Positions 13,710-19,927 of a stretch of DNA of 19,927 bases are shown here, piece after piece. Origin of the DNA: JAVZJR01 sp964435235 (GTDB taxonomy: Archaea; Micrarchaeota; Micrarchaeia; Anstonellales; Bilamarchaeaceae); contig CAYSXZ010000028.1 in the NCBI GenBank assembly GCA_964435235.1, positions 1 through 19,927 of the forward strand. The letters are read 5' to 3'. Positions within the stretch are counted from its first letter, which is position 1; the number at the start of each line of letters is the position of its first letter. Under the pieces are notes generated by a model. The model was given only the letters and a program-made list of their open reading frames with translations. It ran no database searches and was not told the origin of the DNA. The translations under genes and the position numbers were made by a program.

Positions 13710-15404
13710 ATGAACAACCTTGAAGATATCGCAAGAAAGCATGTGCTGAAGAATGCCTACGATTACGGCAAAGCAAACGCTGGTTCTGTAATAGGTAAAG
13801 TAATAGCTGAATATCCAGATGCAAAGAAGGACATGAAGACAACGATGGCATTAATTAATAGGATTATTGTAGAGGTCTCGTCGCTGTCCAAAGAAGAAAT
13901 AGAAGAACGAATGAAACATTATTCCTATATGGAGAAAAAAGAGAAGGAAAAAGAAATAACGCTGCCTGGAGCACAGTATGGCGCAGTTGTTACGAGATTC
14001 GCCCCAGAGCCGAACGGTTATCCGCATATAGGACATGCAAAGGCAGTATGGTTAAGTTACGAGGCAGCACGAGCCTATAGCGGAAGGATGATTCTAAGAT
14101 TCGATGATACAAATCCTGAGAAAGAATCGCAGGAATACGTAGATGCCATAAGAGAGAATTTGAAATGGTTGGGAGTAAAATGGGAGAAGGAAAGCTATAC
14201 ATCGGATAACATACCAAGTATTTATAAGGCAGCAGAAAAACTTTTGAAAATTGGAAAGGCATATATCTGCACATGCGATGTCGAGAAACTCAGAGAGCTG
14301 AGAACAAAGGGAAAGGCATGTAACTGCCGCGGTCTTGAAATTCCAGAGCATATCGAGAGATGGAAAAAGATGCTAGATGGCACCTATGCTGAGGGAAATG
14401 CCATACTTAGATATAAGGGTGACTTAAACTCGCTCAACACTGCGATGCGAGATCCTACTCTCGCGCGTATAATAGAGGCAAAGCATTACAGACAGGGCGA
14501 TAAATATCATGTATGGCCTTCATACGATATGAGCATCGTAGTTATGGATTTCTTAGAGGGAATAACACATCCTATGCGCTCAAAGGAATATGAATTACGC
14601 GATGAACTTTATTACTCCTTATTCGATGATCTTGGATGGAAGAGGCCTACGATGGTTGAATTTTCAAGGCTTTCCATAAAGAACGCGCCAGTGAGTAAAA
14701 GACTTCTAAAACCTCTTGTTGAAGAAAAAAAAGTAAGCGGATGGGACGACCCAAGGCTTCCTACAATTGCAGGGCTCCGACGCAGAGGAATCCTTCCAAC
14801 CACTGTAAAAAATTTCGTTCTCTCATTTGGCATTTCAAAGGTGGAGAGCGAACCTAGTTTAGAACTTCTACTCGCAGAAAATAGAAAACTCCTGGATCCG
14901 ATAGCGAAGCATTATTTCTTCGTAAAAGACCCTGTTCTATTGAGAGTAAAAAATCTCAGAAAAAAAGTAAAGATTCGATTACATCCAAAGGAAGGTTTAG
15001 GAGTGAGAGAACTCGAAGTGGAAGAGGATGTGCTCATAAGCGGAGACGATGCGAAGGGTCTTAAAGAAGGAGAAGTTTTTCGGCTAAAAGACCTGTGTAA
15101 TGTCAAACTACTCAAAAAATACAGGAACAGGCTTGACGGCGAGCTTATGGAAGATGAGATTGTACCAAAGAAAATACAATGGGTACCGGATAAATATAAA
15201 ATAAAATGTAAGGTGGCTATTCCGTATGAATTGCTTAATGAAAAAGGAGAGTATAATCCAAAAAGCCTGGAGATCGCAGAAGGCTATTGTGAAAATGGCT
15301 GCGAGGATCTTAGGCAAGGGGAGATGGTCCAGTTCGAAAGGTTTGGATTCTGCAGACTTGATAAAATAAAAGAAAAAGAATTAGAATTTATATTTAGTTG
15401 TTGA
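13710..15404 (+). CDS. gltX: Glutamyl-tRNA synthetase, archaeal (GlnRS-like) type
   Basis: A 564-residue class I enzyme that loads glutamate onto tRNA-Glu and, in archaea without GlnRS, onto tRNA-Gln for later amidation. RFAPEPNGYPHIGHAK carries the HIGH motif at 106-109, and APVSKRLLKPL carries the KMSKS equivalent VSKR at 328-331. C187, C189, C204 and C206 could form a zinc site. The C-terminal third is the beta-barrel anticodon domain (RKVKIRLHPKEGLGVRELEVEEDVLISGDD), as in GlnRS and archaeal GluRS. The N-terminal 85 residues are a helical archaeal extension. I start at ATG 13710, 8 bases after the previous stop with GATGATC as weak ribosome site; an in-frame TTG at 13677 would overlap the VIT gene. 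It is the last gene of the sppA-to-gltX run. Confidence 0.95.
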   Translation: MNNLEDIARKHVLKNAYDYGKANAGSVIGKVIAEYPDAKKDMKTTMALINRIIVEVSSLSKEEIEERMKHYSYMEKKEKEKEITLPGAQYGAVVTRFAPEPNGYPHIGHAKAVWLSYEAARAYSGRMILRFDDTNPEKESQEYVDAIRENLKWLGVKWEKESYTSDNIPSIYKAAEKLLKIGKAYICTCDVEKLRELRTKGKACNCRGLEIPEHIERWKKMLDGTYAEGNAILRYKGDLNSLNTAMRDPTLARIIEAKHYRQGDKYHVWPSYDMSIVVMDFLEGITHPMRSKEYELRDELYYSLFDDLGWKRPTMVEFSRLSIKNAPVSKRLLKPLVEEKKVSGWDDPRLPTIAGLRRRGILPTTVKNFVLSFGISKVESEPSLELLLAENRKLLDPIAKHYFFVKDPVLLRVKNLRKKVKIRLHPKEGLGVRELEVEEDVLISGDDAKGLKEGEVFRLKDLCNVKLLKKYRNRLDGELMEDEIVPKKIQWVPDKYKIKCKVAIPYELLNEKGEYNPKSLEIAEGYCENGCEDLRQGEMVQFERFGFCRLDKIKEKELEFIFSC

Positions 15405-15458
15405 TGAGTACTACTCTTTCTTTGTTCCTTCTTTTTTCGCAGCAAACGTTCCGAATCC

Positions 15459-15950
15459 TCAATGGCTTTTAGCATCTCGATCGGAAGAAGGATAACTATT
15501 TCTCTCACGTTCTGCTTCTGCCTGCCTTGCCATCGCACGCTTCATGTCAGCAGGTAGCTCTATATCCTGTATCTTTATTGCAGTAATATCAACACCCCAT
15601 CTGCTGGTCTCCTTATCGACTATCGCTTTAATCTCATCTGCGATCTGGTCTCTTTCAGTGAGAACAAAATCAAGCTCCTTGTTTCCTATAACATCCCTTA
15701 ATGCAGTCTGACCATACTGAGAAACAGCATAGGTATAATCTTCGATTTCCAGAACAGCAGCCTTTGGATCTTCTATTCTAAAGTACACAACTGCGTTTAC
15801 GCTGACTGGAACATTGTCTTTCGTCATAACTTCCTGCTTTGGGATATCAACCGTTTTTATACGCATATCAACAGTTCTGCTGCTCTGGATGATTGGTATA
15901 ACGTAATTTAATCCGGGGTTAAGCACACCTAAAAATACTCCAGAGTCCAT
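15459..15950 (-). pseudogene. Stomatin/prohibitin-like (SPFH) gene, probably decaying
   Basis: A 163-codon frame covers most of an SPFH domain: NPGLNYVIPIIQSS, VDMRIKTVDIPKQEVMTKDNVPVSVNAVVYFRIEDP, SQYGQTALRDVIGNKELDFVLTER, and DIELPADMKRAMARQAEAERER. Stomatins normally begin with a membrane helix and continue after this point with a coiled coil. Here the ATG opens inside the first conserved strand (GVIMDSGVFLGV with the upstream codons), so the anchor is missing. After AERER the frame runs into 13 unrelated residues and stops, while the next frame from about 15508 down to 15418 reads IVILLPIEMLKAIEDSE, the usual stomatin C-terminus. An out-of-frame internal deletion near 15500-15510 explains this. 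Functional status is uncertain; a MAG assembly error is possible. Confidence 0.75.
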
Positions 15951-15975
15951 GATTACACCTGTAGCATCATATAAA

Positions 15976-16006
15976 CTTTTTAATCCTAATCCTTTTTAAT
16001 CCTAAT
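15976..16006. repeat. 16-bp tandem duplication upstream of smc
   Basis: CTTTTTAATCCTAAT occurs at 15976-15990 and again at 15992-16006, period 16. It lies between the stomatin remnant and smc. The second copy contains TTTTTAAT about 26 bases before ATG 16024 and may act as the smc TATA box, so the duplication may have made a second promoter copy. The distances suit that, but it is inference. Confidence 0.85.
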
Positions 16007-16023
16007 TTGAGAAGGATAGTCGT

Positions 16024-19000
16024 ATGTTCTACATCTCCCATCTTAAGATGAAAAATTTCAAATCATTCAAGGCACTTAACATAGAGCTCCCTCCATCCTT
16101 TATCTGTTTTGCAGGACCAAATGGAGCTGGAAAAAGCAACATCCTAGATGCCATAAGGTTTGTTCTAGGAGAAACTTCCCTGAAATCATTGCGAGCAAGA
16201 AGGGTAAATGACCTCATCCATCATGGCGCAAAGGCAGCCGAAGTAATGATTACGTTTGATGGTGATGGCAAGTACGAAATTAGAAGAGCAATACGGGAAG
16301 ACGGGAAGGTTATTTATAGGCTTAATGGCAAAAGGGCGACGAAGGGAGCTATCCTTGAGGCTTTAAAAAAGTTCGATCTCGATGATTCGGGAAGGAACAT
16401 AATAGCGCAGGGAGAGGTTCAACGTATAGTAAACATGAGTGGGAAAGAACGACGAACAATAATAGATGCAGTTGCCGGCATCTCTGATTTTGAAGAAAAG
16501 AAAAAGGAAGCGCTCAAGGATTTAGAGGTTGTAGACACGCGAATAAAAGAAGCAAACATAGTACTTGGAGAAAGAAAGGCATTTCTTGAAGAGCTGGAAA
16601 AAGAAAGGGAATTGGCGCTTAAATATATAGAAAAAAGAGATCTTCTTAACAACTCAAAGGGAACCCTGCTAAAACTTGAACTCGATAGACTTCAGAAGGA
16701 GTGCAGTCAATTTGGGGATGTCGAAAAAAAACTTAACAAAAGCAAAGAGGAAGCGGAAAAAGAATATGCAGAACTGGATAGAAAAATATCAGAAGTGGAC
16801 AAAAGAAGGATGGAGCTCAGCAAGGAGTTGCAGGGTAAGCAGCAAACTGGAGATATGATAAGGAGGATAGAAGAATTAAAGGCATCGCTTAATCTACGCC
16901 AGCAAACAATAAGAGATAAAGAAGAGGAGATAAAAAAGCTCGAAGAGGAGCAGAAAAATCTAAAAACAAAAATCACAGATGAAAAAAAAGAGATCGATGA
17001 GATAGAAAGAGCAGTAGAAGAACTTAGAAAAAAACTGAAGATTCTGGAAGAAGAGGCTGTAAATGAGAAGATTACTCAAGATGAGGAAGCACTTGAAACA
17101 CTAAGGAATGAAATTTCAAAAGCGGAGAAAAACTTAAATAAGAAAAGAGAGGAGCTCGCAGCTCTCCGCTTTGAGATAAATTCGAAAAGAGAAGTACTCT
17201 TCTCGAAAAAAGAAGACCTGAAGTCATTCAGTATTGAAGAGAAGGAAGAAGGAAAAAAACAGGATTTTGAAAAGAGGGCTTTGGAGCTCGTGGAAGAAAA
17301 GAAAACAATAGATGATGAAATCGAAGAATTGTTTAAGCGCACGAAGGAAATAAATAAGAAAGTAGCCGAGATAGATAAGGAGCTACTTGAGCTGAAAGAA
17401 AAGGCAGCCATATACAAAGTTCGTTCCTCCCCACAACTTATGAACCCGGCGCTTCGATTCATAGCCGATTTGAAAAAGAATGGCGAAGATGGTATATATG
17501 GTACGGTAGCCGATTTAATAGAATTTGAACAAAAATACATTCATGCGATAGAAGCAGCGGGCGGTCCTAGGCTTATGTATGTTGTTGTAGACAATTCCTT
17601 TACCGCTGTAGAAATTATAGAAAAATTGAAGAAAGTTGGGGTTGGAAGGGCGACATTCATTCCGCTAGATGTAATAAAAGTACCAGAAGAGGTTTCGGCA
17701 GGTGGTTTTTCATCAATTCTAAAAAAGGTAAAATACAAAGAAGAAGTAAGAAAAGCAATCGAATATGTTTTTGGAGATACTCTTCTTATAGAGGGTTCTG
17801 GAGACGCGCGAAAGGTGGGGATAGGAAACTATCGAATGGTTACGCTATCTGGAGAGATATTCGAGCGATCTGGCGTAATAAGTGGTGGAAAGGTCCAGAG
17901 CAGCATATTGAGCGGTAACGAAGCAAAAAAGATAGAGGATGCAATTACAAAGCTTAAAGACGACAAAAATGCATGCGTAGAAGAACTTTATTCCATAAGA
18001 GAAAAAGAATCCCTACTGAGAGCAAAGAGGTCGCAGGTAGAGATAGAGATAAAAACATTAGAGATGGAGAGCAAGGCCCTAATAGAGAAAGAAAAAGAAA
18101 GAGCCGCACTTCTGGAAAAGAGAAGGAACCTTGAAAATGAAATAAAGAAACTTGAGGTTGCAATAGAGGATAATGAAAGATTGTTCGAACAGCTCAAAAG
18201 TGAAATAGGGAAGGAGACGGAAGAGCTTGAAAAGTTTCGCACAAGATTTGCAGAAGCCGAGGCAAAACTTAGAAAAGAAAGCGACGAGCAAAATAAGATT
18301 AAGATAGATATAGCATCACAACTCTCTTCTACAAAAGCAACGATAGAGGGAAAACTAAATGAAATTAAAATTAGAAATAAAAACATCGCAGGCGCAGAAC
18401 AGCGAATTATTGCAATAATGAAAGAAATTGACAGAATACGCGAGGAGATGAGAGAAACAAAAGCGAAATACGCAAAGGAAAACGAAGAATTGATGCTTGA
18501 AGAAAAAAAGATAGCAGAAACAGGAAAGAAGATAGAGAAGCTATTCGATGAAATAAAACAGCACGAAAACGAAATTCAGGAATTGAGTAAGGGGAGGGAA
18601 AAGAAAAGAATGGAAATAGACAGAATCCTAAGAGAATTGAACCAACTTAATGTAAAAAAAGCAACCGCGGAAACTAGGCTTGAAGATATAAAGATAGAAT
18701 ACGAACGCTATAAAGATGCACAATTCCTTGAAGGAGTCCCAAAAGCAAAACTTATGGAGAATATAAATGAATGTGAAAAGGCTCTCGCCGAAGCTGGAAA
18801 CGTGAATATAGCAGCTATAGAGATGTATGAAAAAAAGAAGACCGAAATAGAAGAAATTACAAAGAAGATAGAGCAACTTTCTGAAGAGCGAAAAGCAATT
18901 CTAAAGATGATAGATAAAATCGAAGAAAGAAAAAAAGAAGCATTCTTTGATGCTTTTTATGCTGTAAACGATAACTTCAAAAAAATGTTTCAGCATGTGA

Positions 19001-19395
19001 ATATTGGAGAAGGATACCTTATATTAGACAATCCAAATGAACCATTTGAAAGCGGACTCTTTATAAAAATAAAAAAGGGAAATCATGAATTTTCCATAGA
19101 TTCCCTTTCTGGCGGAGAATTGACTCTTGTTACTTTGATGTTCATATTTGCACTTCAATTCTTCAAACCATCACCGTTCTATATCCTAGACGAAGTTGAT
19201 GCTGCTCTTGATAAACCGAATAGTAAGAATCTTGCTCAATTGATAAAAAGCATGTCTGAGAAAAGCCAGTTTATTCTTGCATCGCACAACGATATGGTCG
19301 TGTCTCTTGCAAATGCGGTCTTCGGTGTGACACGAACCGATAGGGTTTCAAAGGTAGTCGGACTTAGGCTAAAAGAGATGACTGCCGCAGCATGA
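16024..19395 (+). CDS. smc: Chromosome segregation protein SMC
   Basis: A 1123-residue SMC ATPase, which forms the ring that organises and separates chromosomes. The N-terminal head has MFYISHLKMKNFKSFK and Walker A GPNGAGKSN (31-39), then GRNIIAQGEVQRIV with the Q-loop. Residues about 150-460 and 615-1000 are very long Lys/Glu-rich coiled coils, separated by the hinge (about 465-605, RFIADLKKNGEDGIYGTVADLI, AIEAAGGPRLMYVVV, SGEIFERSGVISGG). The C-terminal head has LSGGELTLV (1028-1036) and Walker B FYILDEVDAALD (1052-1063, catalytic E1057), then SQFILASHN. The length is a little below the usual 1170-1190. GAGAAGGA lies about 8 bases before the ATG. Kleisin (ScpA) genes usually follow; none is seen here. 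Confidence 0.97.
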   Translation: MFYISHLKMKNFKSFKALNIELPPSFICFAGPNGAGKSNILDAIRFVLGETSLKSLRARRVNDLIHHGAKAAEVMITFDGDGKYEIRRAIREDGKVIYRLNGKRATKGAILEALKKFDLDDSGRNIIAQGEVQRIVNMSGKERRTIIDAVAGISDFEEKKKEALKDLEVVDTRIKEANIVLGERKAFLEELEKERELALKYIEKRDLLNNSKGTLLKLELDRLQKECSQFGDVEKKLNKSKEEAEKEYAELDRKISEVDKRRMELSKELQGKQQTGDMIRRIEELKASLNLRQQTIRDKEEEIKKLEEEQKNLKTKITDEKKEIDEIERAVEELRKKLKILEEEAVNEKITQDEEALETLRNEISKAEKNLNKKREELAALRFEINSKREVLFSKKEDLKSFSIEEKEEGKKQDFEKRALELVEEKKTIDDEIEELFKRTKEINKKVAEIDKELLELKEKAAIYKVRSSPQLMNPALRFIADLKKNGEDGIYGTVADLIEFEQKYIHAIEAAGGPRLMYVVVDNSFTAVEIIEKLKKVGVGRATFIPLDVIKVPEEVSAGGFSSILKKVKYKEEVRKAIEYVFGDTLLIEGSGDARKVGIGNYRMVTLSGEIFERSGVISGGKVQSSILSGNEAKKIEDAITKLKDDKNACVEELYSIREKESLLRAKRSQVEIEIKTLEMESKALIEKEKERAALLEKRRNLENEIKKLEVAIEDNERLFEQLKSEIGKETEELEKFRTRFAEAEAKLRKESDEQNKIKIDIASQLSSTKATIEGKLNEIKIRNKNIAGAEQRIIAIMKEIDRIREEMRETKAKYAKENEELMLEEKKIAETGKKIEKLFDEIKQHENEIQELSKGREKKRMEIDRILRELNQLNVKKATAETRLEDIKIEYERYKDAQFLEGVPKAKLMENINECEKALAEAGNVNIAAIEMYEKKKTEIEEITKKIEQLSEERKAILKMIDKIEERKKEAFFDAFYAVNDNFKKMFQHVNIGEGYLILDNPNEPFESGLFIKIKKGNHEFSIDSLSGGELTLVTLMFIFALQFFKPSPFYILDEVDAALDKPNSKNLAQLIKSMSEKSQFILASHNDMVVSLANAVFGVTRTDRVSKVVGLRLKEMTAAA

Positions 19396-19428
19396 ATTCT
19401 TTCTGTTGTAGCCATCCATAGGAGTTTA

Positions 19429-19927
19429 TCAATATCTGTTCTTCATCCTCATGTTTTTTTCTCTGTGGTTATTAGATGTCAGTCTTCTGTTCCATGTTGG
19501 ACCTTCATATCTGTTGCCATTTATATTTATTTTATTTCCCTCTTCTTTAAGTTTGTCCATAAAGGTTTCGACATAAAATCTCTGTTTGGGATTATGTATC
19601 GCCCCTCTGAAAATCCGTTCTATTTTTTTAATCGTTTCAGAATCTCCCTTACCTAATTTCTTGTTTCCCATCTTATTTAGCAATTCTTTAGCAACATCTT
19701 TCTTATTCGAATCCTGAAGAGCAGCAATCAGAGGTCCAACAAAATAAATCAACTCATTTTCTCCTTCATCAATAACCTTTCCCAGGAACGTTCTTACATA
19801 TTTCTTTCTGTTCTCATCCTTCATCGTAGCAGTTCCTACGCTTATTAAATTTTTCAATGTTTCAGAATCTCCCTTACCTAATTTCTTGTTTCCCATCTTA
19901 TTTAGCAGTTTTCTAGCAACATCTTTC
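19429..19927 (-). CDS. C-terminal part of a tandem-repeat protein (partial, start outside window)
   Basis: A frame enters from the right edge on the minus strand and stops at TGA 19431-19429. The last 155 or more residues are visible and the start lies beyond the window. A 75-residue unit is repeated: KDVA, two variable residues, LLNKMGNKKLGKGDSET, then L or I and K, with the two units differing in their later halves (NLISVGTATMKDENRKKYVRTFLGKV against KIERIFRGAIHNPKQRFYVETFMDKL). The second halves still align (YVRTFLGKV with FYVETFMDKL), which suggests helical HEAT-like repeats. The tail (ININGNRYEGPTWNRRLTSNNHREKNMRMKNRY) is basic and unrelated. I do not recognise the family. The gene ends 33 bases from the convergent smc stop. 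Confidence 0.7.
   Translation of the reverse strand, partial: KDVARKLLNKMGNKKLGKGDSETLKNLISVGTATMKDENRKKYVRTFLGKVIDEGENELIYFVGPLIAALQDSNKKDVAKELLNKMGNKKLGKGDSETIKKIERIFRGAIHNPKQRFYVETFMDKLKEEGNKININGNRYEGPTWNRRLTSNNHREKNMRMKNRY
19634..19927. repeat. Near-identical 69-bp DNA repeat, period 225 bp, inside the repeat protein
   Basis: Positions 19634-19702 and 19859-19927 differ at only three of 69 bases, with a 225-bp offset equal to 75 codons. The intervening DNA of the two units is much less similar. The repeat continues beyond the window edge, so more copies probably exist. Such uneven identity suggests gene conversion or recent recombination of just this segment, or strong constraint on it. 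Confidence 0.9.

Noticed and set aside
16029..18876. Long Ser/Phe-rich frames on the minus strand inside smc
   Set aside because: They are the mirror image of Lys/Glu-rich coiled-coil codons. Composition is biased, none shows a family motif, and the plus-strand gene is certain.
19634..19927. A possible CRISPR or intergenic repeat array at the right edge
   Set aside because: The repeat is 69 bp with a 225-bp period in phase with codons, and an open frame continues through both copies.

Overview
The window is a gene-dense piece of an archaeal chromosome. The archaeal markers are ribosomal protein S8e, a Cgi121-type KEOPS subunit, ABCE1/Rli1, isopentenyl phosphate kinase, an archaeal-type (GlnRS-like) glutamyl-tRNA synthetase, and a tRNA-Lys gene with two candidate bulge-helix-bulge introns. 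TATA-like boxes lie about 20-30 bases before several start codons, which fits leaderless transcription. Small proteins, short spacers, a bacterial-type MetRS and a mix of conserved archaeal and bacterial-looking genes would fit a DPANN-type or other small-genome archaeon. That placement is inference, and no lineage can be fixed from this sequence alone.

Layout. 1-156: tail of an unknown plus-strand gene. 173-1051: divergent cgi121 (minus) and rps8e (plus). 1076-5202: bacterial-type metG with a fused tRNA-binding domain (minus), a nucleoside phosphorylase (plus) and a phosphoribosyltransferase (minus), the last two overlapping tail to tail by 4 bases. 5290-9303: isopentenyl phosphate kinase (minus), then ABCE1 and a long RelA/SpoT homologue (both plus). 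9329-10272, minus strand: tRNA-Lys(UUU) with a 21-nt D-loop intron and a 51-nt anticodon-loop intron, a 58-bp tandem duplication starting in the tRNA 3' end, and a multi-spanning membrane protein. 10366-15404: a tight plus-strand run sppA, ubiX, ubiD, VIT-like membrane protein, gltX. 15459-15950: a stomatin/prohibitin (SPFH) gene that looks cut at the N-terminus and broken by an out-of-frame internal deletion. 16024-19395: SMC. 19429 to the right edge: the C-terminal part of a repeat protein with almost identical 225-bp DNA repeats.

How the parts may fit together. IPK, the UbiX flavin prenyltransferase and a UbiD decarboxylase are three parts of the archaeal (modified) mevalonate route. In that route a UbiD-family enzyme with prenylated FMN decarboxylates anhydromevalonate phosphate to isopentenyl phosphate, and IPK makes IPP. 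Their presence within 8 kb supports this route here, though UbiD substrate is inferred. Translation and RNA genes (S8e, MetRS, GluRS, KEOPS, ABCE1, tRNA-Lys) dominate the rest. The most unusual items are the RelA/SpoT homologue with an apparently damaged hydrolase domain, the doubly interrupted tRNA-Lys, the duplicated tRNA 3' tail with its competing hairpin, and the decaying stomatin. I did not find a clearly new multi-gene system.
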